From assembly GCA_951640165.1 (NCBI GenBank), contig OX621255.1:806001-870000 (forward strand): a stretch of 64,000 nucleotides of DNA, read 5' to 3'. Of the stretch, positions 44,846 through 55,195 are shown piece after piece. The notes under the pieces were generated by a model. The model was not told where the DNA came from and made no database searches. It was given only the letters and a program-made list of their open reading frames with translations. Numbering within the stretch: position 1 is the first letter of the stretch; every line of letters begins with the position of its first letter. Source of the DNA: Pseudoips prasinana (Eukaryota; Arthropoda; Insecta; Lepidoptera; Nolidae). A program made the translations under genes and the position numbers.

Positions 44846-45288
44846 TAAATCGTTATTAGTAAAAAAAATACCGAATTCTATACAGATTTATAATCCCACA
44901 TTTTCCTTCAAAAATGTAAAATGAAATCAAATGATCGTGACAGCCTTTGGCATAGCTTCCGTTCCTGGGGTGCCAATGGTGGCACCTCGTCACGGTGGAG
45001 CGGAACTTGTCACGCTCATTACTCGCCTTTCTTCGGCGTCACGTACGGGTTCGATATCCGGTTGACGTATAACGCGACTTGCGTCTTTAGTTACGTGTTA
45101 TGGGACTTATGTATCTTTGAGCATTCAGAATATTAATGTCGATCAAAACAAGGAAAACCGTTTTTTATATAAAATAGAATTGCTTCATGCTGTGTTTAAT
45201 ATAATATGCCAAGTTTAATATCTCTTAAAGGAGACTTGTGTTTGTACACAGTATTGCGTTAATATTATTAAGAAAGTTAGCCACGATA
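44846..45288. other. unannotated DNA
   Basis: A 71-codon plus frame (44921-45136) lies in a GC-richer patch (44935-45090); no domain seen. Confidence 0.35.
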
Positions 45289-45606
45289 TCTATACAAATA
45301 AATAAACTTGGAGTGTCTGTTTGTAATATTGAAATAGCCGATTTTACTACATAAATATGAATATAATATATACGGTACATACACCAAAATAACATTTTTT
45401 TCAATTTTTGTCTGTCTGTCTGTCTGTTTGTTTGTTCCGGCTAATCTCTGAAATGGCTGGACCGATTTTGACGGGACTTTTGTTGGCAGGTAGCTGGTGT
45501 AATAAGGCGTAACTTAGGCTACTTTTTTTTATAGAAAAAGCATTTTATTTTACTAAAAAACTAAATAAACTAATTAACACGCGGACGAAGTCGCGGGCAC
45601 AGCTAG
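45289..45606 (+). mobile_element. non-autonomous Helitron (318 bp), different subfamily
   Basis: A|TCTATACAAATAAATAAAC at the left; right end ACGCGGACGAAGTCGCGGGC then ACAGCTAG|T. The 3' hairpin CGCGGAC/GTCGCG lies about 8 nt before CTAG, a Helitron hallmark. GTCTGTCTGTCTGTCTGTTTG and CTGGACCGATTTTGACGGGA are typical of lepidopteran members. Confidence 0.9.
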
Positions 45607-45844
45607 TTAGACATAATTAAGGCGTAAGTTAATTTATAGAAACTAGCGATCGCACTTGTTTGAAATTCGACCATTATGGTTCTATTGTCAAAGACTTAAA
45701 TTACGACATTAAAGACAAATTATATTATACTTTTCTCAGTTTTGACACTCAGTTTATCATCCCTTTCAGTTTGTCATTGTGTCAAGAGTATGGTAGTGTG
45801 TGTAATGTATTTCTTACTAAAATAAATTACTTCTAATGCCTATA

Positions 45845-45975
45845 ATAAAAAAAAATAGCTTTCTGCACTCCTCCATATGAACTTTAACTGTTCCAAATTT
45901 CATACTCCTCCGTCCGCGCAATTTTCGTAAAAAGGGGTACAAAGCTTTTACTTCACGTATCAATATTCTAGGATT
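45845..45975 (+). repeat. dispersed repeat F
   Basis: CACTCCTCCATATGAACTT, TTCCAAATTTCATACTCCTCC and TTTTCGTAAAAAGGGGTACAAAGC occur inverted at about 53845-53955. Class unknown. Confidence 0.7.
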
Positions 45976-46589
45976 GTTTTAGGAATTGGCTTTTATTTTA
46001 TTATATTCATAATGTTTATTTTTGGTACCATATTCAATACATTTTAACCAACTGCAAAAATATCAATTCGACAGTAGATTTTATTTGTACTTAAGATATG
46101 CAATTCCTCCATTGTTTGTGAACAAATAACATCAAATTAAAACACAAATTGTTGAATTAATTTTATTCACATCAATTACTTATATGAAAACTTGAAGAAA
46201 ATATTATATGTTATATTAAACTTAACTATTAATTTGTGCGACTCACACCCAGGTGGTTTATCATTTAAATGATTAAAAAAGGGATTATAAATTATCTATA
46301 ATTCGCTTAAGCTTTACAAATTACCTTCAATACTCATTTAAATGTACTTGTGGGCAAGTTTATGATATCATTGTGAAGTTCGCTACTGATTCTCATTCAT
46401 AGCCCTATAAGAGACCTACACATTGATAGATTAAGGGCGGAAATGCAAAACGCGATGAAGATTTTATATTTAGAACACGTTCGAGCAATTATGTTAACAA
46501 CAGGGAAGAGCACAAAGAGTAATTCTTGACAGATTAACTAGAACGTTCGTTAAGTCCCAAAACATATTAACATTTACAAGTATAGTACC

Positions 46590-46855
46590 ACCGTATAGCC
46601 TAGTTGGTAGTGCTCCTGCCTACGAAGCTGCTGGTCCTGGGTTTGAATCCCGGTAAGTGCAAATATTTGTGTGATGAGCACGAATATTTGTTTCTGAGTC
46701 ATGGATATTTTGTATGTATTTAAGTATTTATCTATTTATATAAGTATGTATATCGTCGCCTGGTAATAAGCAAAGCTTTTACTATTACAAGCTTTGCTTA
46801 GTTTGGGGCTAGGATGATCTGTGTGACATTGTACCCAGATATTATTAGTATTAGT
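46590..46855 (+). mobile_element. SINE-D copy with a local inverted duplication
   Basis: ACCGTATAGCCTAGTTGGTAG, GGGTTTGAATCCCGGTAAG, ATTTGTGTGATGAGCACG, then TAAGCAAAGCTT and AAGCTTTGCTTA around a short loop (46767-46802) where other copies have CCCATAGTAC. Confidence 0.85.
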
Positions 46856-47694
46856 TCAGTATTATGCGAGACCTATTACAATTAGTCTTACTATATGACA
46901 TTATGTTTATAAAGACCACACATTAGTGAAGAGGTTAATATGTAACGCAAGATAGTTGGCAAATAAGCTTATGGCCCACAGGTAAGTGGTTACTGTGGCC
47001 TATGGAGAAACAATACACATGGCATCCTAAAGAACCACGTTTAATTCATAGGAATTTCTGAAGATTTTATCGCCGTTAAATTCTATTATAGTTGTCAGTA
47101 GTGTCTTTTATTAGATCCAATGGTTTCTTTTTGCTATATTTTAAATAATAAGGTTCTCGCGGTAAACAGTATACTAAACTTAAATAACCACACTTAAAAT
47201 CCCATCTTCGAATATTAGTATCAGCACCTACCACACGAGCTTAACTGTAATATTATTAAAGGGAATTTGACAACACAAATAAAGGGGAAACTGACATCCC
47301 CATTTGATTTAGACGTATTTCATGCATACTTACCATAATAACACGAAGGCTATTCTCGTTCACAATAAAACAATGTATCTGTTTGTCCCTGTCTAACTTC
47401 TGTTGTTTTTGTTGTGAGGGTGGGAGACGGTATTCAAATCAAAGGCTGCAAGGTTTGCCACATGTGTGTTCGGTGGTAGAATAAATTAGTTGGATGTCGC
47501 GGAATCGCAAAATGTTGTGATAATACAAAACGGTTCAGGCAATGTTTGCTTGCGAAATATCTATTGAGATGTTAATGTATAGAGACATGACAATTTAATT
47601 ATGTTCATTGGGCTCCACGTATCGCAACGGTGAAAAGCCGGCTAGTTTACCGTAAATATGTATTTCTCATGATTCTTTCTGGGTTTTTAGACTA
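46856..47694. other. unannotated DNA
   Basis: Nothing recognised. Confidence 0.4.
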
Positions 47695-48235
47695 GATTAA
47701 CACATAACAAGACTGCTGCATCGAGGCATGGCATCGACTCTTTGGTGATCAGGCGCTCTTATCTCGATATCATGTTTCTATTTAAGATTGTTAATAACAA
47801 AATTGACTCATCATCATTGTTAGAGAATATCACGTTTAGAGTACCGCGTCCCTCCTCACGCCTTATGGATACCTTTTCTACCACAATGTGTAGTATGCTA
47901 AAAATACCTTTATAAGACGTTCTTGTAATTTTTATGATAAAAATTTTAACAGGGTTGATATTTTCTCAAACTCTTATACACAATTTAGACTTAAAATAAG
48001 AAAATTACTACTAAATAATAGCTAAAAAGATATAAAAAGCTATTTTGATTGTATAATTTATTTAATAATCTTGTATGTGTTGCTCAGTGTTCTCAAAGTA
48101 AACTAGGAACATAATGTTAGTTATTAAGATAATGGAACTTTAGGTCTATTAGAAACATTTATTGTAAACGACTGTTTGTTTCCTAAATAAATAAATAACA
48201 AATGTGTACAAATCTCAAAAGTTTAAAAACGTTAA
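47695..48235 (+). pseudogene. Jockey-type LINE C-terminal relic
   Basis: Translation near 47745-47905 gives SLVIRRSYLDIMFLFKIVNNKID and ENITFRVPRPSSRLMDTF, the C-terminal pattern of Jockey-like reverse transcriptases, ending at a stop in the codons after MLKIPL. An A-rich tail with AATAAATAAATAA is at about 48186-48198. Enzymatic domains absent. Confidence 0.65.
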
Positions 48236-48254
48236 TAGATTAACACATTATTAT

Positions 48255-48460
48255 TATTTTTTTTAATGACAACGCTCGCATTAGGGAATCTAATCCCTGT
48301 GTCGCGGGGTACTTTACAAACCTATAAAGGCACAAATTACATCCAGACTCAGAACAACTATTTATGGGTAACACAAATACTTGTCCGGCGCGGGACTCGA
48401 ACCCGTGACACGAAGCGCCGAGGCAACTGTCTTAGCCGCTGCGCCACACGTGCAGTCAAA
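48255..48460 (-). mobile_element. SINE-A copy
   Basis: Minus strand: CACGTGTGGCGCAGCGGC (A box), GGGTTCGAGTCCCGCGCCGG (B box), ACAAGTATTTGTGTTACCC, GTTGTTCTGAGTCTGGATGT, CCCCGCGACACAGGGATTAG. The 70-codon plus frame is a reading through it. Confidence 0.85.
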
Positions 48461-48559
48461 ATTTTACGCAATGTATAGCATACCACCTTATTGTGGTCGC
48501 CAAGTCGCATGCCAAGCGCCTTGACTTAAGCGAATCCCTCCAAATGTAAACGTTATAGA

Positions 48560-48625
48560 AACTTTTGGGGGAGGCCTATGTCCAGCAGTGGACGATACCA
48601 AGCTGGTTATGATTTTGTCGTTTTA
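48560..48625 (+). mobile_element. RTE 3' tail fragment
   Basis: CTTTTGGGGGAGGCCTATGTCC and AGCAGTGGACGATACCAAGC; only the end of the LINE. Confidence 0.65.
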
Positions 48626-48789
48626 CTGAGAGAAAATAAACGACAAGCTAGTACCTGTCGGCCAATTATGCACTCGGAGTGTGTATTATAAGTAGTGTCA
48701 GCTGTTTGCATTGCTGCTGTTCTATATGCCCTGTTCTTTTTATACGAGTTATATTAGCGAGGATGTAATGACATCTAATACAAATCCAA

Positions 48790-49140
48790 ATACAAAAATG
48801 TTTATTGCATTATAACACATATTTTAGACAACAAATTTGTTGGCGTCTCCTTTTAGGCATATAGATGCCTGTGCCAGAAGACGCCGCTCCTTCATTTTAT
48901 AAGTGTGTAATTTATGTATCAAAAGAATGCATACATATATGTTTTACAATAGATAGTACATTTTTCGTAACATAGTAAACATTTAAGATAAACTAAATTA
49001 AGGTGTACGTAATTCAAATAAAATTGCAAGTGGGCGTGTGTGTGAGTGTGTGTGTGTGTGAGTGTGTGTTTGTGAGAGTGAGTGCGTGTGTTTGTGTGTC
49101 TAAAGTAAAGCAAAATTTGTGTTATTTGATTTACTTTATG
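48790..49140 (-). mobile_element. LINE 3' tail relic with a GT microsatellite
   Basis: Plus CAAAAATGTTTATTGCATT is the reverse of a GCAATAAACA-type LINE end. GGCGTCTCCTTTTAGGCATATAG and AGAAGACGCCGCTCC follow. A (GT)n-rich tract occupies 49030-49100, generating a His/Thr-rich minus frame that is not a gene. Family not identified. Confidence 0.5.
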
Positions 49141-49539
49141 CACCTATAGTATAAGAGTTTCAAGATCGTTATAGGATAGATTGTGAATCCACTCTACCAA
49201 CATAGATTTACATTCGTGGTATGGTTTAGTATATATATTAATTTGTTTATTTATTTTATTATATACCTAAGTAGGAAGAACGTTTCTCATATTGAAAGTT
49301 TGCAAATGCGGTTTTGACCTTAGGAATGGAAGCTACTTTATATTTATTTCGTCTACATTCTATATTGGGATCTAAGGGTAAGGTTTAGTGTTTTCTTAAT
49401 ATTAAATGTACAATATATAGTTTTCGGATTGTAAGTAAATTTTTTATCTGATACAGATCGTTTGTCGAGAAGGTCCTCTAAATCTAAATTAGTTTATTAC
49501 TATAAAACATATTTAATTTAATCAACTAAAACATATGTT

Positions 49540-50015
49540 TAAAAAAATACGACGCCCGCACTAGCAAGCCTATTCTATTCTATTCTTTATTGCACACAGA
49601 AACATACATTTAAATTAAATTTTACAATGAAAAGCCATGTACATAGGCGAGCTTAATTCATTTATGAATTTTCTTCCAGCAAACCATTAGGAGAGTGAAA
49701 TTATTAAATACCAGTTAATTTAATTTAATGGAGCAGTGCATTGTCACTCTTTAAATAACAGTAGCTACATGGCCTTCTTAACTCTCTGTACTTCATGATC
49801 GAAACGCCACAATATCCTCCTTAAGAGTTTTCAGTGATCTTATCCCTGTGTCGCGGGGTACTTTACAACCATATAATAGACGGACACAAATTACATCCAG
49901 ACTCAGAACAACTATTTATGGGTCACACAAATAGTTGTCCGGCGCGAGACCCGAACCCGCGACACGAAGCGGCGACGCTTCTTTTAGCCGCTGCGCCACA
50001 CGTGACGTTGCAAAA
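49540..50015 (-). mobile_element. SINE-A copy split by a LINE tail
   Basis: SINE-A tail at 49548-49567 (ACGCCCGCACTAGCAAGCC on plus) and the rest at 49838-50010 with antisense GCGACACGAAGCGGCGACG and GCTGCGCCACACGTG. Between them (about 49568-49837) is a minus-strand LINE tail. Confidence 0.8.
49568..49837 (-). mobile_element. LINE tail nested in SINE-A
   Basis: Minus-strand 3' end GTGTGCAATAAAGAATAGAATAG. The other end includes plus text GAGCAGTGCATTGTCACTC and CACAATATCCTCCTTAAGAG, repeated at 52440-52570. Non-coding UTR-like piece; family not identified. Confidence 0.7.
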
Positions 50016-50043
50016 CGTATATACCTAACTAAAATATATATAA

Positions 50044-50231
50044 CTAGCTGTTCCCCATGGTTTCACCCGCGTCAAACTATAAATGAAAGCCTATGTGGTA
50101 TTCGGATATATAAGCTATAAAACTACAAAGTTTCATCAATTCCGTTCCGTAGTTTTTGCGTGAAAGAGTAACAAACATCCACACATCCATACACCCATAT
50201 TCATAATCTACGCATTTATAATATTATTAGA
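50044..50231 (-). mobile_element. Helitron-like copy (188 bp)
   Basis: Minus strand starts TCTAATAATATTATAAATGCG and ends GGAACAGCTAG|T. The body has TTACTCTTTCACGCAAAAAC and ATAGCTTATATATCCGAATAC. Same type as 36130-36300. Confidence 0.85.
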
Positions 50232-50261
50232 ATTTACAATCTCACTGATTTTATAAGTAAA

Positions 50262-50432
50262 CTAGCTGTGCCCCGCGGTGTTACCCGCGTTAAATTTTAT
50301 AAATTTTCTTTGCTATAAACCTCACGGAGCCCGAGACCTTTCCAACGAATGCAAAACCGTGGAAATCGGTTCGTGCGTTCTGGAGTTATAGCGTCAGGAA
50401 GGAAAACCCGACTTATTTTTATATAGTAGAGA
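50262..50432 (-). mobile_element. Helitron-like copy (171 bp) with 3' hairpin
   Basis: Minus strand: A|TCTCTACTATATAAAAATAAG to ACGCGGGTAACACCGCGGGGC then ACAGCTAG|T. The CGCGG/CCGCG hairpin lies 8 nt before CTAG. Confidence 0.88.
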
Positions 50433-50754
50433 TTATGCTTATAAAGTGTTAGTAGTATGCGTAATTTTATTTGTAACTTAACATAAGATGCAATATAAAA
50501 AGCCGCACTGAGAAGATATCGAACCTTTTTAAAATATAAACGTTAAATCCGCCGCATAGCTTTGTATCTGGATTTGAGCCTGTTTATATTGCATTCTCTC
50601 CTAACTTTACTTTATTACTTTTCGATCCAGCGCCGGATATTGCAATAAGATTGTGTCTTATGAAGAACTCTATTTATGACCGAACAAAGAAGCGTTAATA
50701 AAATTGAAATGACAAAACGATATAAAAATTATGATTTATTTTTCGTTATTCCAA
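50433..50754. other. unannotated DNA
   Basis: Nothing recognised. Confidence 0.4.
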
Positions 50755-51185
50755 GTCAAAGTCAAAAATGATTTATTCCGTAAAAAAATTACATTAATGT
50801 GGAATCGTCATTTTTTTTACCCTACAGTGCAGTGCATGACGTGGCAGCTACTGAGAAACACTGCCAGAAAACTTAGTAGGAATTCTTTTTTAAAATAAAA
50901 TATACTTAAGTTTAATTACAATTAAACAATTGTTGACTCAGAACAACTCAATCCCAAGCACTTTTATCACTTAAATAATCAGTAATAATTATAATAATTC
51001 TTTTAAACTTATTCGTAGACAATTCTCTAATATCATTGGGAAGTTTGTTATAGAATCTTATACATTGTCCCATAAAAGATTTACTTATTTTATGGAGACG
51101 GGTAGTATGCAATGTGAGATTATTCTTATATCTTGTATTTACATTATGTGTATCGCTCCTTTTAAGCGCACAGTATATATCTACA
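50755..51185 (-). pseudogene. CR1-group LINE 3' relic, same family as 14.3-14.95 kb
   Basis: Collinear with 14283-14720: GATTTATTCCGTAAAAAAATTAC, the GACGTGGCAGCTACTGAGAAACACTGCC segment, AATATCATTGGGAAGTTTG, and GGAGACGGGTAGTATGC. Several indels disrupt the frame. Confidence 0.75.
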
Positions 51186-51579
51186 TATCTCTATGGCTTA
51201 ATGCCTATTGTCTGATGACTTGGCTGCCCGCCATAGCACGGATATGCTCAAAAATTAAGCCATAGGCATGGTCACTTAACCCCACTGATTGTTTGGACTA
51301 GTCAGGGCAACAGGTATGACCACTTAGATGGTCACCCACGCTTAGGCTGTCCGCGTGCATAAGTGCTAGCCTTGCGGGTCGTTAATAGATTGACCATTCG
51401 CTTACGTAGTAGAGAGAGTATCTGGTGATGTGCGCTTCGCGGGCGTTTAGTTGCCTACCTTCACAAAATCTTAGCAAGGCTTAACGCCTTTTGTAATTAT
51501 CAGTACTTGCTGTTCAGATTAATTTCCTATCTTTACTAAATACATAAATGTAGTGGTCTGACTCTGGATGTGTCCAAGC
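51186..51579. other. unannotated DNA
   Basis: A moderately GC-rich piece at 51220-51490 with repeated GGTCAC(C/T) words; not identified. Confidence 0.35.
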
Positions 51580-51880
51580 TCTGTATTTATTACAAGAGAG
51601 GTAGGGCGTAGCGTCATTTCGCTCAAAGAGTAGCCCGACTGGGGAAGTACCACCACCTTACAGAAGACATTCCTTAATAATAACATTCATAATTTTAATG
51701 TTGTAAGGTCGCATTGGGGTGGGGGAAAGGGCCAGCAACACTTGTTTGCTGACTCTTTTTAAAGGCCGACAACGCACTCGCGACTCTTCTGGTGCTGTGA
51801 GTGTCCATGGGCGGTGGTGATCACTTACCATCAGGTGACCTACTTGCTCGTTTGTCGCCCTCTGATATAAAATAAAACTA
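51580..51880 (-). mobile_element. interspersed repeat E, near full length
   Basis: Plus text AGAGAGGTAGGGCGTAGCG, CCACCTTACAGAAGACATTCC, GGCCGACAACGCACTCGCG, ATCACTTACCATCAGGTGACC, TTGCTCGTTTGTCGCCCTCTG is the reverse of the 13910-14225 copy. Confidence 0.8.
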
Positions 51881-52439
51881 ATATGAGAATACGCTCGAAC
51901 GAATTAAGTGCATTTGATAAGCTGAATGAGTACAAAACAATTTTTTGTACCAAAGTCACCATCATTAAATAATGCAATATACATATTTGCAAGACATTTG
52001 ATGATTTTAGATTTGTTTTTATTTTAATGAATTAAACTACGATTTGCCAACAAAGGCTAAAAACAAAACTGATAAAAAAATCTGATCTTCACAAAACTAT
52101 TGTACTACTTTTCTATTGCAGAAATTTTGCAATAAAGTTGCCGATAGTGGTACAAAAAAATATGATGCACACCTACATTCTATCCATGCCCATAGGTCTT
52201 AAGTAAAATAATTGCGATTGACCGTTTACCTTTGACAAGAATGGTTAATATAACGGTTAATGACTTACAGTCACTAACAAAAAGGTTGCAGTTACATTGC
52301 AAACAGCAATCGTTTATTTCACGCCGTACTGCGTTTGCTGACCGATTTAGTCAGCTGTTATTTCTTAATTTTCTGGCAACTTACGAGCGCTGTTAACAAG
52401 ATTTGTTCCACTTACTGTAATCTGTAAAGTCTACCAGTT
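51881..52439. other. unannotated DNA
   Basis: Nothing recognised. Confidence 0.4.
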
Positions 52440-52575
52440 AATTTATTCGAGCAGTGCATTGTCACTCTTTAAATGGCAGTATATGGTCTACTTTACTCTC
52501 TATTGGCTTCATGATCGAAACAGAGCCACAATATCCTCCTTGAGAGTTTTCAGTGTAAATTTCTTAAATTTCCGT
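52440..52575 (-). mobile_element. second copy of the LINE tail found at 49.6-49.8 kb
   Basis: AGTTAATTTATTCGAGCAGTG, CATTGTCACTCTTTAAATGG, CACAATATCCTCCTTGAGAG and TTTTCAGTG match 49710-49835. Confidence 0.75.
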
Positions 52576-52814
52576 GGAGTGAAAGACTCTTATCTAAACT
52601 CTTACAACTTTTAATGAAACTATATCTGTCACCTTAGCAAACACCTACGTCAAACTAAGTCCCGCGCGAAACAGTAAACCCTAAACACGATCCAACCCTT
52701 TCTACAAAAACTATTTCATTACTTCACCTTGGACACAGTACGCCAATCTCAAACAGCAGGAAAACTACGTTATTTCCACATTTAAAAATAAATATAAAAA
52801 ATCGTAATTAAGTC

Positions 52815-53400
52815 ATCATATTAATGATTAGCATGTTGGTCTACTGAATAGTGACCCTGACTGCTAAGCTAGAGTTCGTGGGTCCCACCCTCACCCTTCA
52901 AATCTTTATAATAATAAATACTTATACATAATAATAAATACATACATATACTTAAAAACTATATTAGTACTACTAGGATCTATTTTTGATGTCTAGCAGG
53001 ATTTGAACATCGGGTTGACACGTGGAGCCGTGCCCAATGTTCAAGGAATGGACTATCCATATTCCCTGCTAGCATACTTAGAATTCCGTTGGTGCTCCCA
53101 TGCAACCGAGTTAACATTGAAACTGATCGCTTTCTTATTAATAAAGTCGTCAACATGTGTCTCGGCGAACATGATAGATGCACTACAGAAGCGTGGGAGC
53201 CCCATCTGAATCCTAAAACTATTATTGTATTTTATGAGATGAGCACAATTCTTTGTTCTGTGTCAGGGTGTAATTTATCTATAGTATGTATGTGTTTAGA
53301 AATATATAAATGCCTTTATTAGTTGTTCGGTTGCCTTTGCACAGGCTCTGCCTAGTTAAGAACAGATGGCAGTGTGTTAGTGATCCCAAGATATTTTTTA
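52815..53400 (+). mobile_element. SINE-B-related copy split by a CR1-type LINE tail
   Basis: Head at 52820-52905 (GCATGTTGGTCTACTGAATAG; GAGTTCGTGGGTCCCACC). Body and tail resume at about 53226 with TATGAGATGAGCACAATTCTTTG, GTCAGGGTGTAATTTATC, CACAGGCTCTGCCTAG and AGATGGCAGTGTGTTAG. Confidence 0.75.
52912..53225 (-). pseudogene. CR1-superfamily LINE 3' relic nested in a SINE
   Basis: Minus-strand codons give GLPRFCSASIMFAETHVDDF and, in another frame, RSVSMLTRLHGSTNGILSML plus SPFLEHW. These match the C-terminus (GLPWRCSASGMFAEARVDGF, RFDCPFQRHW) of the large LINE at 56.6-62.4 kb. A frameshift separates the two parts. The 3' end is an AAT-rich run near 52912-52945. Confidence 0.8.
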
Positions 53401-53844
53401 TTACTTATTTCTCTGACACATATGACTCCATACGTGGAATAGTTTTGTAAATCTAACTGAGCTTGTTTCTAGTCAGTTTTACTTCTTATTGATATATCTT
53501 TTCTATGTCTTAGGTGCATAATGTCGTTTCTGATAAATATTTATGAACAAAGTTATTTAATTTAGAAGCTCTGTCCGTGCCTGAATAATGCGGACACGAC
53601 AAAAGTTTCCCTAACCAAGTATTGTAGAGTTGTGGTAACAGGGAGTTTGTTTTAACTTCTTTTTGTTGAGAGTCAAAGGGTGTCCATGCTTGTTTTACGG
53701 TAGTGTCAGAGGATAGAGGAGGTTATGTTTTACACTGATTTGTATAGTAAAATGATAGTTTTTGCTATTCCATCCATTTCTTACCGTTTACGGTATTGTA
53801 GAAAAGTATAAGTCACTTAAAGTTGGTGAGATTCAGACCCGTTA
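53401..53844. other. unannotated DNA
   Basis: Nothing recognised. Confidence 0.4.
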
Positions 53845-53955
53845 TCATAATACTTATACGCGAAGAAAAAACTTTGCACCCCTTTTTACGAAATTTGCGT
53901 TGACGGAGGAGTATAAAATTTGGAACAGTTCATATGGAGAAGGAGTGAAGAAGTG
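53845..53955 (-). repeat. dispersed repeat F, inverted copy
   Basis: Reverse-complement match of 45845-45975 (CCTTTTTACGAAATTTGCG, GGAGTATAAAATTTGGAACAG, TCATATGGAGAAGGAGTG). Confidence 0.7.
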
Positions 53956-54018
53956 TGCTTAATGCCTATTATATTCAAATATTAGCTTATATTTGAATAT
54001 AATAGGCATTAGGCACAC
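53953..54018. repeat. palindrome, 30-bp arms, 6-nt loop
   Basis: Arms 53953-53982 and 53989-54018 around TAGCTT, with at most one or two mismatches. It begins exactly where repeat F ends and contains AATGCCTATTATATTCAAAT. Confidence 0.88.
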
Positions 54019-54034
54019 TCTCTCGCTTTTAACA

Positions 54035-54135
54035 CACTGAATAACCCGTGACCCGTGAACACGGCAAGTGTAATAATTGCGTCGGGTTAACCAAAAGATT
54101 TGCCTTAATGAGCGCGATCAAGACACAATATATGA
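54035..54135 (+). mobile_element. truncated relative of the 38.16-kb inverted-repeat element
   Basis: ACCCGTGAACACGGCAAGTG, GCGTCGGGTTAACCAAAAG, ATTTGCCTTAATGAGCGCGATC and AAGACACAATATATG follow the interior order of 38190-38300. One terminal repeat is lost. Confidence 0.6.
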
Positions 54136-54834
54136 TAATTAAAATTGATAAAATTTGTATAGAAATTAGAACGAGTTTCAGCCATTACAAATATGCGTTG
54201 CATTAGATTACCTAGCACAAGGCTAGCTTAATGCAAATCTCACTCGGGGCTAGCGAATGTAAAAAATAATGGTAAATTTTGAGAAGGACAAAGCTGATTA
54301 ACTGGTGGACAATAGTGCTAGTTTCTTGTTTTTAGCTTTTCTAAACGAAATAAACATGTGAAATCGAAATGAAAAGCATTAGAGAATAAACAACAACATA
54401 GGATATAACATAATGCAGTAGTTAGAGCACAACGTAAAAACAGCAGCCCTCTTTTAATGGGGACTAAATCCAACATGGTGGGTGAGAGATCAGCTGTCAG
54501 CAAGGCAACTGACTGCTTTACAAGATCTCCAAGGCACAGACCTCTAACCAGAAGCAGATTACTGGCTACAACTGTTCGTTAGAAATTAACCCTGTAACAC
54601 ATTTACACCCGACCCATACTTTGAACCCGGGACCTGTAATGAGGCAGTCAAATTCATTTTAAACAAAAAAAAATGTTTCCATTTCGAAATAGCTTTAAAA
54701 GAAAGAGGTTATCAATTCGCCTGCATGTTTTTTGTGCGTATTTTGTGCCATCACTCCGTTGTTTTTTTTATTTTTAAATGCTATCTAAATGGTACCATAT
54801 AATAATAAATAAATATTAAACGTTTTGTGCCAAT
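54136..54834. other. unannotated DNA
   Basis: Nothing recognised except a weak antisense B-box-like stretch near 54625-54640 (TTGAACCCGGGACC). Confidence 0.35.
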
Positions 54835-55195
54835 TAACACACTGCTATCTGATGCCAACGGAGAGACTGTACTAAGACAACTAGACAATTGATAAACATA
54901 CTTCTGGAACCATAGATGTTATAGACAAATGACACCCAGACATATCTGTACTCTTAGTGCACCTACCTCCTTTTTAATCTCTGCACCTCCTCAAGGTCAA
55001 ATAGGAGCTAATGCCAATGGCATTAAATCCACCTCTGTACAACTTTGTGCATAAAGTTTCGAAATAAATAAAAATGTAATGTACTCATCATACAAAGATT
55101 TGTCGTGGGTTAAGATTGAATCCACGACCTCTGGGCCCTCTTACCAGTCAAGGTCAATAAAAACCTAACCAACAGGCCAGTATACTGTATGATAT
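54835..55195 (-). mobile_element. SINE-B-related copy carrying a ~125-bp LINE tail
   Basis: SINE tail CACACTGCTATCTGATGCC and body to about 54955, then ACCTACCTCCTTTTTAATC...GCCAATGGCATTAAATCC...GAAATAAATAAAAA (about 54955-55080), a plus-strand LINE 3' end with A tail. The SINE resumes at CTCATCATACAAAGATTTGTCG with antisense B box GATTGAATCCACGACC. Confidence 0.7.

Noticed and set aside
48919..49143. His/Thr-rich minus-strand frame of 74 codons
   Set aside because: Produced by the (GT)n microsatellite at 49030-49100.
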